A DNA stretch of 57,344 nt, taken from contig NZ_LSKU01000001.1 in the NCBI RefSeq assembly GCF_001561915.1, positions 1,213,296 to 1,270,639 of the forward strand, written 5' to 3'. Source of the DNA: Tepidibacillus decaturensis (GTDB taxonomy: Bacteria > Bacillota > Bacilli > Tepidibacillales > Tepidibacillaceae). Shown piece by piece: positions 8,444 to 15,674 of this stretch. The notes under the pieces were generated by a model. The model was not told the DNA's origin. It did no database searches and saw only the letters and a list, made by a program, of their open reading frames with translations. Both the position numbers and the translations under genes were made by a program. Each line of letters begins with the position of its first letter. Within the stretch, counting starts at the first letter, position 1.

Positions 8444-9313
8444 TTACTTTACACGTTCTCCATTTTCATATTTAAAAAAGCCTTGTCCAGTTTTTTCACC
8501 AAGATGTCCTGCACGTACTAATTTTTTTAGGAAAGAAGAAGGGCGATACTTCACTTCTCCATACTCTTTGTACATTGCTTCCATCACACGCAATACAGCA
8601 TCAAGTCCCATTCGATCGGCCATCTCTAATGGTCCATAAGGAAAATCAAAACCTAACTTCATCGCGGTGTCTACATCATCTTCTGAAGCAACACCTTCCA
8701 TTACGATATTTATCGCTTCAGTAATCAATGGCATCATTAAACGAACAGTTACATAGCCAGGAGCTTCAAAGACTTGAATACCTGTTTTATTCATTTGTTC
8801 TACAAATGTTTTAGAGATAGCAAAGGTTTCATCTGAAGTTTTCAATCCACGAACAATTTGGACTAATTCTCTTTTAACGACAGGGTATGTAAAGTTAAGA
8901 CCAATGAACTTCTCAGGTCTGCTTGTTACACTTGCCAACTCAGTTACACTTAGTGTCGATGTATTCGTAGCAAAAATGGCATTAGGATTACAGATTTGAT
9001 CTATCTCTTTAAAAATTGCTTTTTTAAGTTCTAAAATCTCATCTACTGATTCTATTACTAATTCAACATCTTTAAGTAATTCTTTCTTAACAGAGTAAGT
9101 TATCTTGGATAAAATCACTTTCTTTTCACTTTCTGTGATTCCCCATTTTTCGATTGCTTTATTTAGGGAATGATTTAAATTTTCTTTGGCCTTTTCTAAA
9201 AGGGTCTCTTCCTTATCAATTAAATTAACATCGATTCCGTGTTCAGCTAGCATTTGAGCTATACCTAATCCCATTACGCCAGCACCGATAACACCCACTT
9301 TACGAATTGTCAT
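8444..9313 (-). CDS. hbd: 3-hydroxyacyl-CoA (3-hydroxybutyryl-CoA) dehydrogenase
   Basis: NAD(P)-dependent oxidoreductase of 3-hydroxyacyl-CoA esters, used in butyrate-type pathways or beta-oxidation. The 289-residue product has a Rossmann fold with GVIGAGVMGLGIA at the N-terminus, ATNTSTLSVTELA in the middle, and the C-terminal helical domain with FDFPYGPLEMADRMG and GEKTGQGFFKY at the end. The start is ATG 9313 (GGGAGGT 9 bp upstream), not the upstream in-frame codon at 9343. It probably heads an operon with ackA and aspB. Three copies of a TGTGTTATA-like word lie just upstream. The substrate chain length is not certain. Confidence 0.9.
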   Translation of the reverse strand: MTIRKVGVIGAGVMGLGIAQMLAEHGIDVNLIDKEETLLEKAKENLNHSLNKAIEKWGITESEKKVILSKITYSVKKELLKDVELVIESVDEILELKKAIFKEIDQICNPNAIFATNTSTLSVTELASVTSRPEKFIGLNFTYPVVKRELVQIVRGLKTSDETFAISKTFVEQMNKTGIQVFEAPGYVTVRLMMPLITEAINIVMEGVASEDDVDTAMKLGFDFPYGPLEMADRMGLDAVLRVMEAMYKEYGEVKYRPSSFLKKLVRAGHLGEKTGQGFFKYENGERVK

Positions 9314-9340
9314 GCAAAAATACCTCCCTTTAATTGTAAA

Positions 9341-9415
9341 CATAACACAAATAATATATTAACATAATCCAGCAAAAATGTGTTATAGTTATTTCTAATT
9401 TAATTATATAACACA
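9341..9415. promoter_or_regulatory. Possible operator cluster before the hydroxyacyl-CoA dehydrogenase
   Basis: The word TGTGTTATA and its complement occur three times in 75 bp: CATAACACA (9341-9349, one mismatch), TGTGTTATA (9379-9387) and TATAACACA (9407-9415). The last two form a perfect 9-bp inverted repeat with a 19-bp gap. The position, directly upstream of the gene, fits a regulator-binding region. I cannot assign the protein. Confidence 0.4.
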
Positions 9416-9423
9416 AGTAAAAA

Positions 9424-9451
9424 ATAAGCCAAATCATCCGATTTGGCTTAT
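9424..9451 (-). terminator. Terminator of the M41 protease gene
   Basis: ATAAGCCAAAT (9424-9434) pairs perfectly with ATTTGGCTTAT (9441-9451) around six bases, and a TTTTTTA tract follows on the minus strand. It overlaps the last codon of the protease gene. Confidence 0.85.
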
Positions 9452-10945
9452 CATTGTTTCATTAGATAGCTGACGAATCATCTCTCTAAACTCATTTCCT
9501 GAAAGTACTTCTTCATTTTCAAGATGTTCAAGAGCTTTTACAATAACTTCTTTATGTGATTGTAACAGATTGCTAGTTTTTTGTAGTAACAGATTTAAAA
9601 TCTCATTGCTCTCTTTTTCAAGTTTATCCTTCGAAATATAATTAGTATTGACGATTCCTAAGGATGTTAAACCTGTATCGATCAAGTAATTAACTAAATT
9701 TAGTGCTTGTTCAAAATCATTTTTAGATCCAGTACTACGGTGACCATAAAAGATCTCCTCTGCAACCGAACCCCCTAAAGCAATCATGATCTGTTGTTCT
9801 AATGATTCACGTGTATGCAAGTATTGTTCCTCTTGGGGATTATGACGAACATATCCTAATGCTTGTCCACGTGGTCTCAAAGCAACTTGCGAGATACTAC
9901 CAGGTTTCACGTTTTCAGCAACAATTGCATGCCCAAGTTCATGTATCGCTACCCTTCTTTTTTCTTGTTGCGAAGCAGTACGGTCCATTTGTTCCCCCAT
10001 GATGACTTTATCAATCGCACTTGAAAAATGCTTACTCTTGATCTCTTTACTTTTGTCCCTCATCGCATAGATCGCAGCTTCGTTTGCAACACTCTCTAAC
10101 TGTGCTCCAGAAAATTGATACGTTTCAATTGCTATTTGATTCAGATCAACGTCTGACGCTAGTGGTTTATTTGAAGTATGAATTTCCAAAATCTTTTTTC
10201 TGGCATTCTTATCAGGTAGATCGACTAAAATATGACGATCAAAGCGACCTGGCCTTAATAGAGCAGGATCCAACATATCCTTTCTGTTTGTTGCTGCAAT
10301 AACTAAGATTTGAGGTTGATCTCTACTTTGGATACCATCCATTTCGGTAAGTAGCTGGTTCAAGGTTTGGTCATATTCTCGTTGACTATTTGCGTCGCGT
10401 TTTCCACCGATTACATCAATTTCATCAATAAAAATGATCGCACTATTTTTTTGCTGCTTCTTTGCCAATGTTTTTGCTTCTTTAAATAAATCACGAACTC
10501 TTTGTGCTCCAACTCCTACATACATCTCAATAAACTCACTACCAGATGAAGCCACAAATACCGATCCCGTATAATCTGCAGCAGCTTTTGCCAATAATGT
10601 CTTACCTGTACCTGGTGGACCATCCATTAAAATTCCTTTCAATGGTCTTATCCCGTATTCTTTCATCTCTTCAGAATGTATTAAAAAGTCTAACGCCTCT
10701 TTTAATTCTTGTTTAGTTCTTTCGAGTCCACCAATATCTTCAAAAGTAACAATGGTTTTGCCAACAATATGATTTTTTTTCTTTATCTCTTGGTGTAATC
10801 CAGGTATACCACCTTTTTTCTCTGTGAGATAAAATGCTAATCCACCGATCAAGGTTAAGAAGAGAAGGGGCCCTATATTTAAACCAATAAATGCAAAGAA
10901 GATAAATAAAGCGGGAATGATTCCCCAAAAAATATGTTTAGCCAA
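9434..10945 (-). CDS. FtsH-like AAA ATPase with M41 peptidase domain, short form
   Basis: A 503-residue membrane-anchored ATP-dependent protease. Two N-terminal hydrophobic segments (residues ~5-40) are followed by an AAA domain with Walker A GPPGTGKT, Walker B IIFIDEID and the second region of homology NRKDMLDPALLRPGRFDR. The peptidase zinc motif is HELGH, where canonical FtsH has HEAGH. Canonical FtsH is about 640 residues with a sizeable periplasmic domain; this one lacks that domain, so it is probably a second, specialised paralogue. TTG at 10945 appears to be the start (GGAGGTG 8 bp upstream). It directly follows a single-pass membrane protein gene, which may be an adaptor or substrate. 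The target is unknown. Confidence 0.85.
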   Translation of the reverse strand: MAKHIFWGIIPALFIFFAFIGLNIGPLLFLTLIGGLAFYLTEKKGGIPGLHQEIKKKNHIVGKTIVTFEDIGGLERTKQELKEALDFLIHSEEMKEYGIRPLKGILMDGPPGTGKTLLAKAAADYTGSVFVASSGSEFIEMYVGVGAQRVRDLFKEAKTLAKKQQKNSAIIFIDEIDVIGGKRDANSQREYDQTLNQLLTEMDGIQSRDQPQILVIAATNRKDMLDPALLRPGRFDRHILVDLPDKNARKKILEIHTSNKPLASDVDLNQIAIETYQFSGAQLESVANEAAIYAMRDKSKEIKSKHFSSAIDKVIMGEQMDRTASQQEKRRVAIHELGHAIVAENVKPGSISQVALRPRGQALGYVRHNPQEEQYLHTRESLEQQIMIALGGSVAEEIFYGHRSTGSKNDFEQALNLVNYLIDTGLTSLGIVNTNYISKDKLEKESNEILNLLLQKTSNLLQSHKEVIVKALEHLENEEVLSGNEFREMIRQLSNETMISQIG

Positions 10946-10951
10946 TCTTTT

Positions 10952-11479
10952 TCACCTCCAGATTATTCGTTCGAGGCAAAATGAGATATAAAGAAGAATT
11001 TTTTGATGAAGATCAATGTAGATTTGATTTTCATCCATAGAATAATTTGCCTTATCTAATTGGTATTCATTCTTTAAGGCATTTATTGTTTTGGGTATTA
11101 AACTATATTGATGTTGATCAATAGCTTGTGCAATATAAAAATAAGATTCACTCCATGCCTTCATCAACTTTTCGTCCTCAATTCCTTTACTTTTAAAATC
11201 CAAATTTAATTGACGTTTACCAAGATAGGGTTGTAATTTATCTTGTATTTGGTGATAGGTCAGCTGAAAGTTGTCAATTTTTTGGATAGATATACTTACG
11301 TTTATTTGATCTCGATCTATTTTTAAATCATAAAGAATAATCCCTTCAATAGAGGCTAATGCATTTTCAATAGGTTTTTTTATTTGAACGGTTTGATAGG
11401 TAAACCACCCACCGAATAAAACAACAAGAGACAATACAAGTATTGTGATCGTTACTATCCATGGTTTTTTCTTTATCAT
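10952..11479 (-). CDS. Single-pass membrane protein of unknown function, protease partner
   Basis: About 175 residues, no family recognised. A basic N-terminus (MIKKKPW) and a hydrophobic segment (residues ~8-28) suggest a membrane anchor with an outer domain. The start is ATG 11479, since the upstream ATG at 11497 lies within the GGAGGGG ribosome site. The last 16 residues look unnatural (several aromatic residues and a Cys). One extra A in the A6 run at 10999-11004 would give a smoother tail containing SSLYLILPR and a stop at 10938, overlapping the protease start, so a frame error is possible. Tight linkage to the M41 gene suggests a shared function. Confidence 0.6.
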   Translation of the reverse strand: MIKKKPWIVTITILVLSLVVLFGGWFTYQTVQIKKPIENALASIEGIILYDLKIDRDQINVSISIQKIDNFQLTYHQIQDKLQPYLGKRQLNLDFKSKGIEDEKLMKAWSESYFYIAQAIDQHQYSLIPKTINALKNEYQLDKANYSMDENQIYIDLHQKILLYISFCLERIIWR

Positions 11480-11521
11480 TTTATTTCGCCCCTCCATATC
11501 TGTAAATCGAATACATATAAT

Positions 11522-11527
11522 AGTATA
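11522..11527 (-). promoter_or_regulatory. Possible extended -10 before the membrane-protein/protease operon
   Basis: On the minus strand TGATATACT reads as an extended -10 (TGN-TATACT), 43 bp before the ATG at 11479, inside a small AT-rich palindrome. No clear -35 is present. Confidence 0.3.
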
Positions 11528-11597
11528 TCACATGATATATCATCTGTTCTTTAGTAATTGCTACCATAAGAGTTGTATAGTAAATCATCAAAAATAA

Positions 11598-11622
11598 AAA
11601 AAGACTGTGACATTGCACAGCC
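11598..11622 (-). terminator. Terminator after ypmB
   Basis: On the minus strand GCTGTG and CACAGT form a short hairpin followed by seven T residues. It lies 15 bp beyond the ypmB stop codon. Confidence 0.65.
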
Positions 11623-11636
11623 AAATTAAAAAGAGA

Positions 11637-12116
11637 TTATTTTCCCAATAGATACATTTTTATTAGTTCCCCTGTTTTTAAATCAAAATATTGATAACCA
11701 AATCTTCCTTGGTCATCCTTAAAAAGTACCTCATAAATCAAACGATCTACCTGCATAATTCCCGGTGTGATCCGTTTAATCGAACTATTAGGTTGTAGAG
11801 ATAAGGCCTTCTTCTCAATCTCCTCTTTTTTTACCCAATTAGTTAAAAACTGGTAATTAATTTTATCTTTTTCATTTAGCCAAATGATGAGTTGAATACC
11901 TAAATGATCTTTTCCCATAATTACATAATATTGCTTTTCACCAGTAAAATAGGAAATTTCATCTATCTTGTCTAAAATAGAAACCTCTTGCCTTGCCTTC
12001 ATCACCATTTGTTCTTCAACTTTTTTTTCTTTTGCCCAAATTCGATAAAAATAGGCAAACACAATAACTAACAATATGATCAGCAAGATTAAAATTCTAA
12101 TAATAAATTTTTTCAT
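11637..12116 (-). CDS. ypmB: YpmB family membrane-anchored protein
   Basis: A 159-residue protein with an N-terminal membrane anchor (residues ~4-26), then an extracytoplasmic domain containing PepSY-like strands: YYVIMGKDHLGIQLIIW and a C-terminal GYQYFDLKTGELIKMYLLGK. Length, anchor and order next to ypmA match B. subtilis YpmB. Its function is not established; PepSY-type domains are often thought to modulate extracytoplasmic proteases or binding. It is separated from ypmA by 204 bp and is followed by a terminator, so the pair forms a short transcription unit starting at the ypmA promoter. Confidence 0.8.
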   Translation of the reverse strand: MKKFIIRILILLIILLVIVFAYFYRIWAKEKKVEEQMVMKARQEVSILDKIDEISYFTGEKQYYVIMGKDHLGIQLIIWLNEKDKINYQFLTNWVKKEEIEKKALSLQPNSSIKRITPGIMQVDRLIYEVLFKDDQGRFGYQYFDLKTGELIKMYLLGK

Positions 12117-12156
12117 TTTATCCCCTATAAACTTTTCTTTTTAATTCTTCTATTTT

Positions 12157-12321
12157 TTAAGTACGGTAAATGGTAAAAACCATCAAATTTGGATCATCTT
12201 CATCTTTTGCTAATCCAAACATCAGATCGTCATATTTTAAATTTTTGTTTAAAAGATCCACTATTTTATATAAATCTGAAGTAGCTGTGACTTTTACTGA
12301 TGCGATCAATTCAATTCCCAT
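12157..12321 (-). CDS. ypmA: YpmA family small protein
   Basis: A 54-residue protein beginning MGIELIASVKV and ending LMVFTIYRT. It closely follows B. subtilis YpmA (KIVDxLNxxLKxDxLMFGLA core, then VFTIYRT). The start is ATG 12321, with GGAAGGTC just upstream; the longer frame from 12381 adds a lysine-rich stretch not present in the family. Function is unknown. The gene lies before ypmB, as in other Bacillales, but the NHEJ cluster now separates it from dinG. Its promoter region contains a palindrome that may be an operator. Confidence 0.85.
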   Translation of the reverse strand: MGIELIASVKVTATSDLYKIVDLLNKNLKYDDLMFGLAKDEDDPNLMVFTIYRT

Positions 12322-12396
12322 AAAGTGACCTTCCTTTTTTAACGGTAAATTAAGTATAATTTTCTTCTTGTATTCGTCCAAGTCTTTTCTTCCCTT

Positions 12397-12429
12397 ATTA
12401 TACTAGAGAAAACTTGACTTCTGTCAAGT
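12397..12429 (-). promoter_or_regulatory. ypmA promoter with overlapping palindrome
   Basis: On the minus strand TTGACA (12422-12427) and TATAAT (12397-12402) are 19 bp apart, a perfect -35 and -10 at slightly long spacing. The -35 lies inside a perfect palindrome, ACTTGAC-TTCT-GTCAAGT (12412-12429). A protein bound there would block RNA polymerase. The regulator is unknown. Confidence 0.65.
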
Positions 12430-12508
12430 CTTTGTGCAAACAGAAACCCTAGTACTAAGAACATAAGACGCGCTACATGACTAAAGTAGTGAAAAAAGGA
12501 TAGAAAAA

Positions 12509-12599
12509 ACAGACATCACAAAAATATGGGGGTCTGCCTGAAATAGGATTTCATATCCGCTAGATTTCAGGTAATAATAATATTACACCTAAGGAGGTG
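12509..12599 (+). promoter_or_regulatory. Structured leader of the plus-strand small ORF
   Basis: Three possible stems precede the small ORF: CAGAC/GTCTG; a nested hairpin with outer CCTGAAAT/ATTTCAGG and inner GGAT/ATCC; and CACCT-AAGG-AGGTG (12586-12599), which covers the ribosome site AAGGAGGTGA. This could be translational control, but it matches no riboswitch class that I can recall. Confidence 0.35.
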
Positions 12600-12782
12600 A
12601 TTAGCCTGAACGGCATCTCCAAAGGTCTAATATCACCGTTACATGTCAATCAAAGAGATCAGGTTAAGATTCATGAAATGACAGCATGGTTTTTGCTATT
12701 GAAAGATCAAATGGACTTGCTGGATTCAAAGGATGAAGTGATTGGAAATTTTCGTATGAAGGATAATTTATTTACTATTTAA
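12597..12782 (+). CDS. Small plus-strand ORF, about 58-61 residues, unknown
   Basis: An ORF on the opposite strand to its neighbours, with a full anti-Shine-Dalgarno match AAGGAGGTGA at 12591-12600. The GTG at 12597 is inside that site, so translation may begin at a weak codon such as CTG 12606, giving 58 residues. The product is soluble-looking (DQVKIHEMTAWFLLLKDQ, then an acidic stretch) and I recognise no family. A good plus-strand terminator follows at 12838. Support comes from the ribosome site, the terminator and the structured leader; no clear promoter was found. Confidence 0.45.
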   Translation: MISLNGISKGLISPLHVNQRDQVKIHEMTAWFLLLKDQMDLLDSKDEVIGNFRMKDNLFTI

Positions 12783-12817
12783 ACATGTTTGTTAAATTTA
12801 GTATGAATAAAATTAGT

Positions 12818-13777
12818 CTACCTTATACCTCTTTCTTGCCTGCTACCTTGCAGGCCTTTTTTATCAGTAGAGAAAGTGTCATTTTTTCCTTTTGATAAGA
12901 ACTGTATGATAGGATCTAAATTTTGTTTTGCTGATTCGGATAATAATGGGGAAAAAAGGTCTCCCTTTTTCTTTAATCGCTCGATTACATTTAATAAATG
13001 AAATTGCTTGGGAGTGATTCCTTTTTCTAATTCTCTCCATTCAACAGGCATGGAAATAGTTGCTTCTATTGTGGCTCTTGGTGAATATACCATGGTTATG
13101 GTTTTTCCATGCCACATTTGCAGATAATCAAAGTATAGTTTTTTCCCCCTTTTATTAACTATTCTCTCGATCGTCACAATATCAGGAAATTTTTGGCTAA
13201 AGTATTGTGCAAAAAATTCATTAAGTTTTCTTGCCGTTTCATAAGTATATTTCTTTTCTATTGGGATATAAATTTGTAACCCTGTTGCCCCAGAGGTTTT
13301 TACCCAGCTTTTTATTTGTAAAGAATGAAGAGTTTCGTGAACCTTTAATGCAATATCAACTACTTCATCAAAGATTTGTCCTTCAGATGGGTCTAAATCA
13401 AATACTAATGCTGTAGGATAATTTTCTGTTTGATATAGGTTAAACGCCGTATGAAATTCTAAAACAGCTTGATTGGCTAACCATGCCAAGGTTGCCCGAT
13501 TATTTAGCAGAATATATTGAACCCCTCTCCATTCGTAACGATCCACCCAGTTCGGTGCATAAACAGGAATATTCTTTTGGTAAAAAGATTTTCCACCTAT
13601 GCCATCAGGAAAACGAATCGTTGTGAGTAAACGATCTCGAGCATGAGGTAATATATAGGGCGCTAGTTCTAATAATTTAGTAATGTAATCAATTTTGCGA
13701 ATTTCCAAATTTGGCCATAACATTTTTTCAGGATTTGTAATACGAACCGGATACCCATCAATGGTGATAGAATTCAC
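12818..13777 (-). CDS. LigD-type polymerase (primase-polymerase) domain protein
   Basis: The polymerase half of bacterial NHEJ, which adds nucleotides at broken ends. It shows VRITNPEKMLWP at the N-terminus, HDR-like PHARDRLLTTIRFPDG, the metal site ALVFDLDPSEG near residues 125-132, VKTSGATGLQIYIP, and IVNKRGKKLYFDYLQ near the C-terminus. In B. subtilis it is fused behind the ligase in one LigD; here it is a separate frame. I chose GTG 13777 (AAGGGA upstream); an ATG at 13822 would add 15 poorly conserved residues and overlap the ligase gene. It is the last gene of the Ku-ligase-polymerase operon. Confidence 0.88.
   Translation of the reverse strand: MNSITIDGYPVRITNPEKMLWPNLEIRKIDYITKLLELAPYILPHARDRLLTTIRFPDGIGGKSFYQKNIPVYAPNWVDRYEWRGVQYILLNNRATLAWLANQAVLEFHTAFNLYQTENYPTALVFDLDPSEGQIFDEVVDIALKVHETLHSLQIKSWVKTSGATGLQIYIPIEKKYTYETARKLNEFFAQYFSQKFPDIVTIERIVNKRGKKLYFDYLQMWHGKTITMVYSPRATIEATISMPVEWRELEKGITPKQFHLLNVIERLKKKGDLFSPLLSESAKQNLDPIIQFLSKGKNDTFSTDKKGLQGSRQERGIR
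12838..12862 (+). terminator. Terminator for the plus-strand small ORF
   Basis: GCCTGC (12838-12843) pairs with GCAGGC (12850-12855), followed by CTTTTTT on the plus strand only. It lies within the 3' end of the minus-strand polymerase gene and supports plus-strand transcription here. Confidence 0.7.
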
Positions 13778-13809
13778 TGGCCAACATTCCCTTCTTACAT
13801 AACATACTT

Positions 13810-14747
13810 TTAGAAAGTACATTCATCTTTTGGATGATCAACAAAACCTTGAATACTTGGTTGTCTTAGGGTTTGATTCTCTGTCCATTCCATAAATTTA
13901 ACTTTTACTGTGATTTGAGGACGAATCCAAATTACCTCATTCATTCGCTCAGGTTTATTTATAAACGGACGTTCTTTTTGCACATGTTCCTTCACTTTTT
14001 TTGTAAAGCTTCTCCAATCAGTATGTGTTAACTTTCCTGTACCAGCATGTCCAATATACCAAAGCTGTCCTTCTTGATCATATAATCCTAATAAAATTGC
14101 ATTTACAATCCCCTCGCGAAGGGTGACCCCTCCAACTACTGCAATTAAATCTTGATAGTTTTTTATCTTTTGCCAACGACTATCTTTTCCATTGATGATG
14201 TATGAACTGTTAAGGTTCTTGACCACTATTCCTTCCATTTGATGTTGAACCACAACATTGAATAATTCCTTACCATCGTGATGAGAGGATACCAATTGTA
14301 TAGTTGGATTAGGTTTAATGATCGCTGAAAGCGCCTTTATTCTTTTTTTAATGGCCAGCTATTAATCCATTCCCCATTAAGATAGAGGATGTCAAAAATC
14401 ATATAGGTGATCGGTACAATATTTTGCATACGTTTTATTTTGTCTAATCGGCGTATTCCATCTCGTTTCATGATTTCGTGAAATGAAGGTTTACCATCAT
14501 TACCAAGGGCTATCACTTCGCCATCCAAAATAACAGAGTTTACATTACAATAGGTTTGAATGTCAATCAATTCTGGGTAATGGTTTGTTCGTTCATTTAA
14601 TTTTCGATTAAAAAGTTTGACATGATGACCATTAAAATATGATAAAATTCTTACTCCATCCCACTTTATCTGAGCAATCCATTTATCCCCCGTAGGTATC
14701 TCCTTTGTGATCGTCGGTTCAAAAGGAACAATTGGTTTGAATTCCAT
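13810..14747 (-). pseudogene. ligD: ATP-dependent DNA ligase (LigD ligase domain), single-base frameshift
   Basis: Seals double-strand breaks in NHEJ. The first frame (14747-14337) holds the nucleotidyltransferase part with the adenylation lysine K28 in IKWDGVR and LDGEVIAL; the second (ending 13810) holds EGIVVKN, WQKIKNYQDL and the OB-fold end. They join exactly if the A7 run at 14343-14349 is read as A8, giving WPLKKRIKALSAI and a 312-residue protein. As written, a TAA follows the run at once. Sequencing error, true inactivation or slippage at A_AAA_AAA are possible. It lies 10 bp after Ku. Confidence 0.88.
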
Positions 14748-14757
14748 GATCTAACCC

Positions 14758-15573
14758 CTAACTTGCCGTTGTTTTCTTTTTTCTGCCTCTTGTTGTCTTT
14801 TTATTTGGAGAGGTCTGTTCGATACTTGCTTGTAAAGCTTGCATCAAATCGATTATATTTTTTTGAGGAGCTGATGGCGCCTGTTCAATCTCTTCTCCCT
14901 CAACTTTCTTCGCAATCAGATCTTGAAGTGCTTTACGATATTCATCGGTATACTTTTCCGGTTGAAAAGGTGCAGTAAGATTTTCAATTAACTGAATAGC
15001 CATATTTAATTCTTTATCATCAAGCTTCATCTTTTGTGGGATGCCAGGGATAAGTTGAACATCCCTTACCTCATCTGGGTAAAAGATCGTTTCAAGTACA
15101 AGAAGATTTTGATAGACACGCAGTGCAGCCAAGGATTGTTTTGACCTGATAGCAATTTTGGCAATGGCGATTTTCCCGGTGTCATTCATCGCTTGCCTTA
15201 GCAGATGATAGGCTTTTTCCCCAGTATCTTGTGGTGACAAATAATAGGATTTATCAAAATAAATTGGATCAATTTCACTAAGATTGACAAAATCTAAGAT
15301 CTCGATTGATTTCTTGATTTCTGGTTTAATCGATTCCAAGTCTTCATCGTCAATTAAAACAAAACGCCCTGGCTCATATTCAAACCCTTTTACAATATCA
15401 TCCCATTCCACTTCTACATTACAAGTCGGACAAGTACGTACGTATTTTAACGGAGTACGGCAATCCCTGTGAAGATAGCGAAATTTTACTTCCTTTTCTT
15501 CTGTAGAAGCATACATTCTGATTGGGATATTCACTAAACCAAAACTAATAGAACCTTTCCACATGGTATGCAT
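14758..15573 (-). CDS. ku: Ku protein, NHEJ end-binding
   Basis: Homodimeric Ku binds double-strand DNA ends and recruits LigD. The 271-residue protein starts with the conserved MHTMWKGSISFGLVNIPI, has a Cys/His cluster H35, C38, C48, C51 that may bind zinc, and ends in a lysine/arginine-rich tail (KKTTRGRKKKTTAS), as usual for bacterial Ku. AGGAGGTG lies upstream of ATG 15573. It begins the NHEJ operon. In spore-formers Ku/LigD repair matters during germination and dry or heat damage. In B. subtilis these genes are elsewhere (ykoUV); here they sit between dinG and ypmA. Confidence 0.95.
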   Translation of the reverse strand: MHTMWKGSISFGLVNIPIRMYASTEEKEVKFRYLHRDCRTPLKYVRTCPTCNVEVEWDDIVKGFEYEPGRFVLIDDEDLESIKPEIKKSIEILDFVNLSEIDPIYFDKSYYLSPQDTGEKAYHLLRQAMNDTGKIAIAKIAIRSKQSLAALRVYQNLLVLETIFYPDEVRDVQLIPGIPQKMKLDDKELNMAIQLIENLTAPFQPEKYTDEYRKALQDLIAKKVEGEEIEQAPSAPQKNIIDLMQALQASIEQTSPNKKTTRGRKKKTTAS

Positions 15574-15631
15574 TGATAAGCACCTCCTATTCAGTTAGTG
15601 TTCGTCGAAATAGTAAAATCATACAAAAAAA

Positions 15632-15648
15632 AAGCCTGCTTGTGGCTT
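15632..15648 (-). terminator. Terminator after the metallo-beta-lactamase-like gene
   Basis: AAGCC (15632-15636) and GGCTT (15644-15648) form a short hairpin, followed on the minus strand by nine T residues. It separates that gene from ku. Confidence 0.7.
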
Positions 15649-15674
15649 GTTTGCATTGATCAGTTAACCTAACC

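Noticed and set aside
10740-10928. 62-residue ORF inside the M41 protease gene
   Set aside because: Alternative frame of an intact conserved gene.
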